A DNA stretch of 64,000 nt from Micromonospora parathelypteridis (lineage in GTDB: Bacteria > Actinomycetota > Actinomycetes > Mycobacteriales > Micromonosporaceae), in NCBI RefSeq assembly GCF_014201145.1, contig NZ_JACHDP010000001.1:3596001-3660000 (forward strand), given 5' to 3'. Below the pieces are notes generated by a model. The model saw only the letters and a program-made list of their open reading frames with translations. It was not told where the DNA came from and did no database searches. Of the stretch, positions 25,278 through 32,703 are shown one piece after another (position 1 is the first letter of the stretch; each line of letters opens with the position of its first letter). The translations under genes and the position numbers were made by a program.

Positions 25278-25583
25278 ATGGACACACTGCGCGCGCTCTC
25301 CGCCCGACTGGACGAGGCGAGCGCCACGCTCACTGCCATCGCCCACACCGTCACCGCAAGCGACCCCGCCCAGGCCGCGTTCGGTGCCGACGCCCCGGGC
25401 CGCCCCGGCGAGATCGGTCGCGCGCTGCACCGGCAGTGGACCGCCGCCACCGACGATCGGGCCCGGGAGGCGCGCACCGCCGCCGGTCGGCTGGCCGCCG
25501 CCGCCTCGGCCGTGTTGGAGGCCGCCGACCGCTACGCCGAGGTCGATCGGGCGGCCCGCCGCCGGCTCGCCGGGGAGCCATGA
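25278..25583 (+). CDS. small ESX/EspC-like helical protein
   Basis: This 101-residue, almost wholly helical, Ala-rich protein ('LRALSARLDEASATLTAIAH', 'RTAAGRLAAAASAVLEAADR', 'YAEVDRAARRRLAG') resembles the DUF2580/EspC 'type VII secretion target' proteins that form helical hairpins with a partner. No signal peptide is present. It lies between the YbaB-like gene and a larger WxG-containing protein and overlaps the latter by 4 bp (ATGA). The family call rests on size, composition and context only. Confidence 0.65.
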   Translation: MDTLRALSARLDEASATLTAIAHTVTASDPAQAAFGADAPGRPGEIGRALHRQWTAATDDRAREARTAAGRLAAAASAVLEAADRYAEVDRAARRRLAGEP

Positions 25584-26263
25584 TGGACGCTCTGGACCGC
25601 CTCGCCGAGCCTGGCCTCGACCTGCTGCGCCGGGTGGACCGGCTGATCGCCGCCGGCGTCCCGGAGGGGCACCGGGTCTGGCCGCTGCTGCGCCGGATGC
25701 AGGTGCTGCCGGGCGACGCGGTCCGCGGCTTCCTCGACCTCCACCCCGCGCCGCTCGCCGGCGCCGGGCACGCGGTGCGCCGGCTGGTCCGGGGGTACGA
25801 CGACGTCTCCGCCGCGCTCACCGACTCGGTGCTCTGGTCCGGCCCGGCTGCCACGGCGTACGGGCAACAGCGGACAGCGCTGCTGCGGCACCTCGACGAG
25901 GGGCCGGAAAGCCTGGTCGGGCGGCTCGAATCCACCGCCGGCTACGCAGACGCGCTCGCCGACTGGGTGGAGGGCAGCCGTCTCGCTCTGGCCCGCACGT
26001 TGGCCGACGTGCTCCGCTCGGCCGAAGCGGTCGCCGTGGTCGCTGCCACCGCCGCCGGTGCGTCGACGCGCCCCGGGCCGGTCGGGCCGGGTGTGGCCGA
26101 TGCGGCTGAGATCGGCGCGCGGGTGCTGGCGGTGCTCTGCGTCGCGTACGACGGCGCGGAGACGTTGCTGCGTCAGTGGGCACCGAGCCTCGCCGAGACC
26201 GCGTGGCGGCCGCCGATGGATGGTCGACCCCGCTACGACCAACCCACCCGGGTCGGCTGGTAG
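25580..26263 (+). CDS. WXG100/LXG-like helical protein, putative type VII secretion substrate or partner
   Basis: This 227-residue helical protein contains 'SALTDSVLWSGPAATAYGQQ'-type sequence, with a Trp-Ser-Gly turn between helices as in WXG100 proteins, followed by long Ala-rich helices ('VEGSRLALARTLADVLRSAE'). The C-terminus ends 'RPRYDQPTRVGW'. It is coupled to the upstream small protein. No EccC ATPase or other secretion core gene is in the window, so export is inferred from form alone. It lies in the replication-gene cluster (tmk, holB) rather than an ESX locus. Confidence 0.65.
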   Translation: MMDALDRLAEPGLDLLRRVDRLIAAGVPEGHRVWPLLRRMQVLPGDAVRGFLDLHPAPLAGAGHAVRRLVRGYDDVSAALTDSVLWSGPAATAYGQQRTALLRHLDEGPESLVGRLESTAGYADALADWVEGSRLALARTLADVLRSAEAVAVVAATAAGASTRPGPVGPGVADAAEIGARVLAVLCVAYDGAETLLRQWAPSLAETAWRPPMDGRPRYDQPTRVGW

Positions 26264-26627
26264 CCGGTCCGAGCGTCGCGCGGCCGCGGTTGCCGCCCCC
26301 TCTTCGGCTGCGGTTGCCGCCCGGTGTTTCGGCTGCGGTTGCCCTCGGACAGGCCACGGCGTCGCTCACGGGCACCGGACCGGAGCCGGCACCCACGGCG
26401 ACGCCGTGGTCTTCCCCCTGCACCCCCCGCAGGTCTGCCTTCACTCAACGCCGCCGGGGCGCACTTGTCTCCTGTCCGGGCCCGGAATCAACCGTCCGGG
26501 CGAGGAGCAACGGCACGACGGGCCGCCCGGCAATAGGTCGAGTCGACGGTCATGGATGGAAGCGGGGCGTAGTCGTTCGACGACGACCGACGCACCCCCG
26601 GGCCGTGGACCGTCGTAGGGTGTGGGG
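26264..26627. other. 364-bp gene-free region with three ~25-bp imperfect direct repeats
   Basis: GGC(C/T)GCGGTTGCCGCCC-type units begin at 26282, 26306 and 26331, spaced 24-25 bp. No reading frame with a credible start and codon pattern covers the region. The right end carries TAGGGT (26616-26621), a -10 placed 6 nt before the next ATG. Confidence 0.55.
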
Positions 26628-27467
26628 ATGGGGATGCTCTGTGCGGTCAGCTTCAACCGGTACGGACGCCTCTACTACCTCGACCCCGGTGAGTTGCGTC
26701 CGCAGGTGGGCGACAAGGTGCTGGTGCCCACCGACGACGGGCCCGAGGTGGCGGAGTGCGTGTGGGCCGCGCAGTGGGTGACCGAGGAAACCGACGGCTT
26801 TCCCCGACTGGTGGGGCTGGCCGGCGACGACGACCTGCACCGGGACGAGGCGCTGCGTCGCCGTAAGGCCGAGGCCAAGGTGGCCGCGAAACGGCTGATC
26901 CGCTCGCACGGCCTGCCGATGAAGGTGGTGGCCGTCGACCATGTGCTCGGCTCCGCCGACGGCGGGGGTGAACGCACCACCGTCTACTTCACCGCCCCGC
27001 ACCGGGTGGACTTCCGCTCGCTGGTCCGTGACCTGGGCGCCACCCTGCACTGCCGGGTCGAGCTGCGCCAGCTCTCCGCACGCGACTCGGCGCGCGTTCA
27101 GGGTGGCATCGGCTCCTGCGGTCGGGACCTGTGCTGCGCGACGTTCCTCACCGACTTCGAGCCGGTGACCATCCGGATGGCGAAGGACCAGGACCTTCCA
27201 CTGAACCCGCTACGCATCTCCGGGGCGTGCGGCCGGTTGATGTGCTGCCTGAAGTACGAACATCCGCTGTACCAACGCTTCCAGGAGACCGCCCCGGCGG
27301 TCGGCAGTCGGGTCTCCACGCCCGAGGGCGACGGCCGGGTCGTCGGCCACAGCGTCCCCCGCGACGCGGTGACGGTCCGGCTGGACGCGGACGGCTCCCG
27401 CTGCTCCTGCTCCCGCGCCTCCGTCTGCGCCCCCCGCCAAGCCCACGACCAGCATTACACCCCCTAA
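26628..27467 (+). CDS. PSP1-domain, RicT-like Fe-S protein
   Basis: This 279-residue protein has a PSP1 C-terminal domain ('LVGLAGDDDLHRDEALRRRK', 'AKRLIRSHGLPMKVVAVDHV', 'TVYFTAPHRVDFRSLVRDLG') and a conserved Cys set 'IGSCGRDLCCATFL' and 'ISGACGRLMCCLKYE'. In Bacillus RicT these cysteines bind an Fe-S cluster, and the protein acts in the RicAFT complex on RNase Y-linked RNA processing; whether that applies here is unknown. Start 26628 is 6 nt after TAGGGT (leaderless); GTG 26622 and ATG 26634 are alternatives. The final ~20 residues are Cys/Ser/His-rich. Confidence 0.9.
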   Translation: MGMLCAVSFNRYGRLYYLDPGELRPQVGDKVLVPTDDGPEVAECVWAAQWVTEETDGFPRLVGLAGDDDLHRDEALRRRKAEAKVAAKRLIRSHGLPMKVVAVDHVLGSADGGGERTTVYFTAPHRVDFRSLVRDLGATLHCRVELRQLSARDSARVQGGIGSCGRDLCCATFLTDFEPVTIRMAKDQDLPLNPLRISGACGRLMCCLKYEHPLYQRFQETAPAVGSRVSTPEGDGRVVGHSVPRDAVTVRLDADGSRCSCSRASVCAPRQAHDQHYTP

Positions 27468-27510
27468 CCCCCCGGCCCCGGCCCTGCCCCCGGCCCCGCG
27501 CCTTGCCCCC

Positions 27511-27571
27511 GTTGATCATGAAGTTATTGCCATTCCGCCCGGCGTGTCGGAGCAATAACTTCATGATCAAC
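27511..27571. repeat. long intergenic palindrome, 20-bp perfect arms
   Basis: Arms GTTGATCATGAAGTTATTGC (27511-27530) and its exact complement (27552-27571) flank a 21-nt loop. It lies between the convergent PSP1 and metallophosphoesterase genes, so it could end transcription from both sides. Its AT-rich arms contrast with the GC-rich surroundings, which suggests a dispersed REP-like element rather than a simple terminator. Confidence 0.8.
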
Positions 27572-27572
27572 C

Positions 27573-27585
27573 GGGGGGGGGGGGG
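27573..27585 (+). repeat. homopolymer tract of 13 G
   Basis: An uninterrupted run of 13 G follows the palindrome directly. It is not in a gene, so length change would not alter a protein; the count itself may be uncertain. Confidence 0.8.
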
Positions 27586-27605
27586 TGCGCGGCTGAGGGC
27601 TTGGG

Positions 27606-29360
27606 TTAGTGGAGGACTGTGGGGGGTTCGGCCAGGTGGGGGGTTGGGGTGGTTTTGGGGGTCAGCCAGCTTGCGGTGGGGGACTGGTCGGGGTTGACCT
27701 GCCAGTCGCGGGACACCCGGTCCACCGCGATCGGGTAGATGGTCAGCGTCCCGTCCGCGTCGATGCGCAACCGCAGGAACGACTTGGAGTCCTCGATCCC
27801 CTGCCCGGCGAAGAGTTCGTTGACGTTCACTCCGAACGAGCCCGCCACCAGCAGGTACGCCGCCACCAACTGGCTCGCGACCAGGCCGATCACCGGGCCG
27901 TAGAGCACCGTCGCGGCGACCGCCGGCAGCGGCCACGGCCAGTCGTAGAACGGCAACGCCAACCACGCCCAGGTGCCGGCCGCAGCCAGGGCCACATGTG
28001 CGACGCCGTGGGCGACGCCGAGAATCCAGTGTCGCGCGTGCCGCTTGCCGCTCGCGCTCGGTGGCTTGGCGAACAGGGCCGCTGCCAGCACCGTCACGAG
28101 CACCATCAGCACCAGCGGAACGCTGAACAGCCGCTGGTCGGTGCTGTCGGCCCAGTTTGCGGTCGCACCCGCCATCGCCAGCATCAGCAGGGTGTGCAGG
28201 ATCCCGAGCAGGGTGGTGAAGCCGGGGTTGCGCATCGGCAGCCGGGGGAAGATGCCCCAGCCGTAGCGCCGGGAGGCGGCCGCGTCGGGATAACGGGCCA
28301 CCAGGTCGTACGGCTGGGCGCGGCTGGCCCGCCGGGCCAGCGTGTCCCTCGGCGGCACCTCGAGGCGTTCCGGCAGCTTGTGGGTGGGGTAGAGGTAGGC
28401 GCCACCGCCGCCGCACGTGATGAGCTGCCGGTCGGCCCCGGCGTAGCGGGCGTAGTGGTGCAGGTCGCCGGAGAGCAGCAGGCGCACCTGCGCCCCGGTC
28501 GGGTCGATGATCGTCCGAATGAAGTAGTCGATCGAGTCGTACGCCGCGGGGTTGTCGGCGGCCTTGACCCAGGTCGGCGCCGGCGCCGCGATGATCACCT
28601 TTGCTTCCGGGCCGAGCCGCCGGGCCACCTCGTCGAAGTAGGTCAGCTGCGGGTCGTCCAGGTACGAGCCGGACTGGTCATCCACGCCGAGTAGCCACCA
28701 GTCGGCCGGCAACTCCACGGCGAAGTACGACCGTGACTGCCCGGTGGCCCAGCCGGCGAAGTTGCGGTCCCGGGAGCGGACGAACAACCGTAGGAACGCG
28801 GTCAGGCCGTCGTACCAGTCGTGGTTGCCCGGCACCGCGAAAAGCGTGGGCTTCTCCGGCGGCGCGGTCGGTAACGCGGCCTGGTAGGGGCCCTTGCACC
28901 GGTTCTCGTACTCCTCATAGGCCGCCGACGGGTACACCTGGTCGCCGCCCATCACCAGGGTCTGCGCGCGAGGCAGCCGGTGCCCGTCCACCGTCAGTTC
29001 CGGTTGTGCCAGCAGGTACGCCACCGAGTACGTGGCGTTGAAGCCGTCACCCAGGTCGGCCACGTAGTCGAGCCACAGCCCGCCGTCCGGCCCGACCTGG
29101 CGGAAGATGTCGTCGCCGAACGCGTTCTGCAACTCGCGCTTGTCCAGGTACGCCCCGAAGAGCATCGCCAGCAGCGTCCGGATGCCGGTGCTGATCAGCA
29201 GGAACGGTGCCAGCCACGGCACCGGCTTGCGCGGCGTGAATCCCAACTCCAGCGGGTCGGTGCTGCGCGGCCGACGGGCGGCACGCTCGCTGGCCGGCGC
29301 TCGGTCGGGGCGCTCGTTCGGCTCGTCCTGGCGGTCGTGGTCGTCGCGTTCGTCGCTCAC
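27606..29360 (-). CDS. membrane-associated metallophosphoesterase
   Basis: This 584-residue protein has a calcineurin-like phosphoesterase core: 'VMGGDQVYPSAAYEEY' (about residue 137), 'FAVPGNHDWYDGL' (about 178) and 'LLLSGDLHHYARY' (about 298), giving the Asp, Asn-His and His metal ligands. One hydrophobic segment precedes the core ('WLAPFLLISTGIRTLLAMLF'), and four or five more follow (about residues 365-500). The N-terminal ~45 residues are charged and disordered. The substrate is unknown. GTG 29360 is chosen because TACGCT lies 7 nt upstream; open frame extends to 29414. It is convergent with the PSP1 gene. Confidence 0.88.
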   Translation of the reverse strand: MSDERDDHDRQDEPNERPDRAPASERAARRPRSTDPLELGFTPRKPVPWLAPFLLISTGIRTLLAMLFGAYLDKRELQNAFGDDIFRQVGPDGGLWLDYVADLGDGFNATYSVAYLLAQPELTVDGHRLPRAQTLVMGGDQVYPSAAYEEYENRCKGPYQAALPTAPPEKPTLFAVPGNHDWYDGLTAFLRLFVRSRDRNFAGWATGQSRSYFAVELPADWWLLGVDDQSGSYLDDPQLTYFDEVARRLGPEAKVIIAAPAPTWVKAADNPAAYDSIDYFIRTIIDPTGAQVRLLLSGDLHHYARYAGADRQLITCGGGGAYLYPTHKLPERLEVPPRDTLARRASRAQPYDLVARYPDAAASRRYGWGIFPRLPMRNPGFTTLLGILHTLLMLAMAGATANWADSTDQRLFSVPLVLMVLVTVLAAALFAKPPSASGKRHARHWILGVAHGVAHVALAAAGTWAWLALPFYDWPWPLPAVAATVLYGPVIGLVASQLVAAYLLVAGSFGVNVNELFAGQGIEDSKSFLRLRIDADGTLTIYPIAVDRVSRDWQVNPDQSPTASWLTPKTTPTPHLAEPPTVLH

Positions 29361-29493
29361 CCGCCGCAGCGTAGTCCCGCCCTCGATCATCCGCTGTCCG
29401 GCAAACAGCCACATGTCCGTTTGGTGAGGGCGGACGGGTGGGGGTATCCCGTTCGGTCGGGTGCCACGGGGTGCCGTACACTTGCTGATCGTT

Positions 29494-29567
29494 GCCGCCT
29501 TAGCTCAGTCGGCTAGAGCGACGCACTCGTAATGCGTAGGTCGACGGTTCGATTCCGTCAGGCGGCT
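29494..29567 (+). tRNA. tRNA-Thr (anticodon CGT)
   Basis: A full cloverleaf can be drawn: acceptor GCCGCCT/AGGCGGC, D-arm GCTC...GAGC, anticodon arm ACGCA-CTCGTAA-TGCGT with anticodon CGT, and T-arm GACGG-TTCGATT-CCGTC; discriminator T. CCA is not encoded. A TACACT hexamer 12 nt upstream could be the -10. Its 3' half is the attachment site of the integrated elements described downstream. Confidence 0.95.
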
Positions 29568-29610
29568 CGGTACAGAAGCCCAGGTCATCGGCCTGGGCTT
29601 CGCCGTTTCC
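29526..29610 (+). repeat. attachment-site copy 1 (attL): tRNA-Thr 3' half plus flanking hairpin
   Basis: This segment from the anticodon loop through the T-arm, acceptor end and the following hairpin is repeated at 30832. The first ~64 bp are identical in both copies; beyond that the copies diverge by scattered substitutions. Confidence 0.85.
29576..29600. terminator. hairpin between tRNA and integrase remnant
   Basis: Stem AAGCCCAGG / CCTGGGCTT with a 7-nt loop. It ends the tRNA transcript and covers the stop codon of the opposing integrase fragment. Confidence 0.7.
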
Positions 29611-29786
29611 CGAGGTCGATCACACCGCCATCGGTGGTGCCGGTCCGCAGATAGTCCGCACCCCGCGCCGTGAACGCTTCGTCCAGTCGGGTGGCGACCG
29701 CGTCCAGGTCGTCCCCGAACAGGCCCGCGTACACGTCCAAGGTCATCGACGCCGACGCGTGCCCGAGCATCCGCTGCATCCGAGAG
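29585..29786 (-). pseudogene. truncated tyrosine-recombinase integrase (C-terminal ~65 residues)
   Basis: The minus strand encodes 'MQRMLGHASASMTLDVYAGL' (motif LGH with the nucleophilic Tyr in TLDVYAG), 'DDLDAVATRLDEAF' and a C-terminal tail 'GGVIDLGKRRSPGR'. This is the end of an actinobacterial phage/ICE integrase; the N-terminal ~300 residues with the catalytic Arg-His-Arg are gone. Sequence unlike an integrase begins abruptly near 29787. Orientation facing the tRNA with the stop in the att region is standard for elements integrated at tRNA 3' ends. It cannot be active. Confidence 0.85.
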
Positions 29787-29787
29787 C

Positions 29788-30209
29788 CGGTATCGACTCT
29801 TCTCGACAAGTGCAGCTACTCGCCAGCCGGATGGTGCGATCTGCGGAAGCGCGGCAGCGGCAACGAGTACGAGTGCTGCGGCTACATCCGAGCCCTTGAA
29901 GAAATAACCGCCCTTTGCTTGCAGCTAACTACTTGGTTCCGCGAGGCAAGGGTAGAGATTCTTAATGGCAACAAGGCTGCCCCAGTCCTCAATGAGGACC
30001 CGTTCATTTGGCTCCTGAATTTCGCGCCACCCGTAAATTACGAAGAAGCCGTAAAATGGAGAATGGAGGAAATCGAGCGCGATCGCAATTTCCGATTGCG
30101 AATCACTCGGGAAAGAAACGAATTGCGGACGAAGGGAGGATCGATGAGCCTGAAGCAGTACGCCTCCGCCGATACCTCAGAGGGCCGCGAGCAGCCTGGA
30201 TCCACCTGA
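29788..30209 (+). pseudogene. low-GC gene fragment, Cys-rich start, function unknown
   Basis: The plus-strand frame after the integrase breakpoint reads like real protein: 'DKCSYSPAGWCDLRKRGSG', 'NEYECCGYIRALEEITALC', 'FIWLLNFAPPVNYEEAVKWR', 'MEEIERDRNFRLRITRERNE'. Roughly nt 29890-30160 is visibly AT-rich compared with the whole window. There is no start codon at a natural position, since its 5' part was probably lost with the integrase. A strong ribosome site (GAAGGGAGGA) precedes an in-frame ATG at 30144, giving a 21-residue tail product. I do not recognise a family; four Cys near the front could bind metal. Confidence 0.45.
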
Positions 30210-30411
30210 GTTGGCTGTACAGCCATCCGTACAGCCAAGACCACCTGCCGACGCCGACACCACCCGACAACGACGGACGGGCTGACCAGGTGCGCAGCCA
30301 CCCGACCAGCCTTCCGCGATCTTCTTCTAACCCTCAGGCCGTGGAGCCTCCTCGGAGATCCGCCAGCGCTGTGGGTGCGTTGCCATTGCCAGCTCGGCCA
30401 CAATCAGACCT

Positions 30412-30681
30412 ATGGACGGAGCTCCCGACGATGCGAGCGGCAGCCAGCGCAACCGGTCGTCCCGCTGGCTTCTGTGGCGGCCGCGTGAGCCCAGCTGGGT
30501 ACCGATCGCCGGGCCGACGGCCAGCACGGATGTTCCGCTGGCGCTTGACTACGTGCTCATTCAAATCCTGGTTGCGATGTACCTGGCGCTCCAGTGGATG
30601 GTCCTGGTGCTGATCGCGCCAGTGGTCTTCGTAGTCCGAACTTGGCGGCCGGTCACGGGCCATAAGCGGGTGCGTCGGTGA
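30412..30681 (+). CDS. small putative membrane protein
   Basis: This 89-residue frame has a hydrophilic N-terminus, then 'LALDYVLIQILVAMYLALQW' and 'MVLVLIAPVVFVV', which would be one long or two short membrane helices, and a basic C-terminus ('GHKRVRR'). No clear ribosome site or -10 precedes the ATG. It lies within the integrated remnant between the two att copies, so it may be a cargo survivor. Low confidence that it is expressed. Confidence 0.4.
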   Translation: MDGAPDDASGSQRNRSSRWLLWRPREPSWVPIAGPTASTDVPLALDYVLIQILVAMYLALQWMVLVLIAPVVFVVRTWRPVTGHKRVRR

Positions 30682-30831
30682 CCGTCAAGGCGGGGCGCGG
30701 GCGCGGCGGTCATCAGTCCGCATCTAGTCCGCAAGAGGTCGACGGACGGCGGGGGAGTGGTATGAGATGTCGAGAGGCATTTCCGCAGCTAGGACGCCAT
30801 ACGCCCAGGTCTGCGGGTCGCCTACCTTGAT

Positions 30832-30957
30832 CTCGTAATGCGTAGGTCGACGGTTCGATTCCGTCAGGCGGCTCGGTACAGAAGCCCAGGTCATCGACCT
30901 GGGCTTCGCCGTTTTCCGGGGTCGATCACGCCGCCGTTGGTGGTGCCGGTCCGCAGA
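30832..30957 (+). repeat. attachment-site copy 2 (attR of first remnant / attL of a second)
   Basis: The sequence repeats 29526 onward at an offset of 1306 bp: tRNA-Thr anticodon loop to 3' end, the AAGCCCAGG hairpin, then integrase C-terminal codons. The two copies diverge progressively to the right, with the similarity ending near 30957. Confidence 0.85.
30891..30956 (-). pseudogene. second integrase C-terminal remnant (21 codons plus stop)
   Basis: The minus strand reads 'LRTGTTNGGVIDPGKRRSPGR' and a stop, differing at two residues from the C-terminus of the first integrase fragment. The rest of the gene is absent. This implies a second, related element that used the same tRNA site. Confidence 0.75.
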
Positions 30958-31029
30958 GACCGTGGCAGCGAGGTATCCCGGGTGGACGTGGTCGGGCGGG
31001 CCAGGTCCGACGTTCGGCCTCTCGCCGAA

Positions 31030-31107
31030 ATGATCGACTCCATATCGCCGATGTGGGGGCATCAGAGGCGCGGGACACCCCCACATCAGCGACGTCGTGT
31101 CGATCAT
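31030..31107. repeat. REP-like palindromic element, copy A
   Basis: An imperfect ~76-bp palindrome with outer arms ATGATCGAC / GTCGATCAT and inner arms TGTGGGGG / CCCCCACA. A second copy of the same length, with identical arms and diverged loop, lies at 45082-45165. It sits downstream of the LPXTG gene end and the integrated remnant. Confidence 0.8.
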
Positions 31108-31137
31108 GCGCCCATCGAGCCGGGCGCGTCGGGCGAG

Positions 31138-31881
31138 CTACGCCACGAAGCTGGAGCGGCGTCGGCGTCCGATCAGGTAGCCCGCGCCGCCGAGGAGCAG
31201 AAGCGCACCGCCAATGCCGGCCACGGTCGCGGTGTCGGCACCGGTCACGGGCAGCCCGCCGCCCTCGCCGCCGGGGCTGGCGGAGGAGGCAGCGGTCGGT
31301 GCACCGGTCGTCGTGGCGCTGGCCGTGGCGCTGGGCGCCGCGCTGGCCGTGGCGCTGGGCGTCGCACTGGGCGTGGCGCTCGGCGTCGGCGTGGGCTGAG
31401 ACGCGCAGTCAAGCGCACGTGCGGCGTAGAGGCCGTCGTTCAGGTAAGCCAGGTAGTCATCGACGGCCGCGCTGCCGAGCACCTTCTGCGCGGCCGCATC
31501 CACGTTGGTGCCAGCGTCAGTCAACGTCCGGACCACCGAGATCCGCAGAGCCACTGACCAGGCGTCAAGCACGCCTTTCTTGAGGAATGCGCGGAGATCA
31601 TCCTCCGTGCCTTTCAGCCGGTCCTGTATTGCTCCAGGCAAAACGGGCAACTTTTCGGCGTTTGCCGTGGCCAGGATCTGGGCGGTCAACACCCGCAGCT
31701 CTTGATTGGTGGCGGTATCCAGATCAATGGTGACAAGCTCGCGGATATCCTTGTACACCTTGCGCTCGACCGTTTGGCAGGATTCGTTCAGCCCTGGCGA
31801 TTCGGTTTGAGCCACCGCCGGTGCCGCCGGAATCAAAAAGGCCAGCGCCACTAGGGCGCCGGCCGGAAACTTCCATCGCAT
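31138..31881 (-). CDS. LPXTG-anchored cell-wall protein
   Basis: This 247-residue exported protein has a signal peptide ('LVALAFLIPAAPAVAQT'), a helical domain of ~130 residues with two cysteines and repeated 'LVTIDLDTATNQELRVLTA'-type segments (ALF-repeat-like), a Ser/Ala/Thr-Pro linker of ~55 residues, then 'GGLPVTGADTA' (LPVTG sortase motif), a hydrophobic helix and the basic tail 'GRRRRSSFVA'. A sortase would link it to peptidoglycan; none is in the window. The ATG follows GGGGAGGAAGACCCAC. The domain pattern suggests a surface or adhesion role, which is inference. Confidence 0.88.
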   Translation of the reverse strand: MRWKFPAGALVALAFLIPAAPAVAQTESPGLNESCQTVERKVYKDIRELVTIDLDTATNQELRVLTAQILATANAEKLPVLPGAIQDRLKGTEDDLRAFLKKGVLDAWSVALRISVVRTLTDAGTNVDAAAQKVLGSAAVDDYLAYLNDGLYAARALDCASQPTPTPSATPSATPSATASAAPSATASATTTGAPTAASSASPGGEGGGLPVTGADTATVAGIGGALLLLGGAGYLIGRRRRSSFVA

Positions 31882-32214
31882 GTGGGTCTTCCTCCCCGTT
31901 GAAGATCAAAACATGGAGATATTACCGTCGGTGGGCGGAGGCGCAAGAAGGAATCCTTCCACAAGGGATGAAAGACCCACCACCGAGATCATTTCGTTAG
32001 GAACTCTTAGCAGGCTGGGCAGTTCCCGCCGTGTCCCTCTGGCCGGCGTTGCCGGTTGGCGGGGCCTGCCCGTGATGCGCGCCCCGCATCCCCGCCACGG
32101 CCTCGTCGCCTGTCAACGGAGACCTGACGTGGAGGCAGGTTGCCGAAGCGAAGCCAGTGGAGACTACCTGCGGGACGTGGGAAGGGCTTGATCGATCCGG
32201 CTAACGTCTCAGCC
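31882..32214. other. 333-bp gene-free divergent promoter region
   Basis: The left part (31882-32015) is unusually AT-rich and holds the upstream region of the LPXTG gene. The right end holds TAACGT (32202-32207), placed 7 nt before ATG 32215, a leaderless promoter. No gene is supported. Confidence 0.5.
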
Positions 32215-32703
32215 ATGCCCCTCTTTGGCCGGAGTCGGCGGCGAGCGCCCGGCCTACCGCTATGGCCCAGATTCACGATATTTGGTGTCATAACCTCGAC
32301 GGCGCTCTTCCTGGCGGGTCTGTTTGCCGATCTGGGACCGCCGCCGCCGGCCGGCGAGTTGGTCCCGGGCACCGTGGTCTCCGTTGAGGCCGACCGCAGC
32401 GGTCGACCTGTCTTGGCCCTGCTACAGGTCGAGGCAAGCGACGGACCGGTCTTCTGCGGCATCGACCGGAAGTCGTTTCCCGGGCAGCGCGTCCCTCCGC
32501 TGCAGACGCGGATGACCGTGGACTACACGCCCAACGCCTGCGCTCCCGCGCCAGTATCGCGGGCGTTGCCGCGTTGGCTGCTCCTCTCGATCGGCGGTGG
32601 CGGACTGGCGCTGATGGTGGCCTACCTGCGCCGGGCCGGGCCGGTCACCTGGGATCGCTTCGTGGGGGCATGGACCCGCGGCTACATCGGGCGGGGAGCC
32701 TAG
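32215..32703 (+). CDS. hypothetical membrane protein
   Basis: This 162-residue protein has two membrane helices ('FTIFGVITSTALFLAGLFAD' near residue 20 and 'WLLLSIGGGGLALMVAYLRR' near 122) flanking an extracytoplasmic ~85-residue beta-type domain with two cysteines ('GPVFCGIDRKS', 'YTPNACAPAP'). The domain order resembles DUF3592-type membrane proteins. No enzymatic motif is seen. ATG 32215 is 7 nt after TAACGT. Its 3' end overlaps the 3' end of the minus-strand immunity-like gene by about 59 bp. Confidence 0.7.
   Translation: MPLFGRSRRRAPGLPLWPRFTIFGVITSTALFLAGLFADLGPPPPAGELVPGTVVSVEADRSGRPVLALLQVEASDGPVFCGIDRKSFPGQRVPPLQTRMTVDYTPNACAPAPVSRALPRWLLLSIGGGGLALMVAYLRRAGPVTWDRFVGAWTRGYIGRGA

Noticed and set aside
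26176..26781. A 201-codon plus-strand frame spanning the gap before the PSP1 gene
   Set aside because: It overlaps the ends of two good genes in another frame, has no ribosome site, and covers the direct-repeat gap with unnatural composition.
30724..31107. Minus-strand 127-codon frame across the second att copy and REP element A
   Set aside because: It runs through tRNA-derived and palindromic DNA and has no plausible start or composition.
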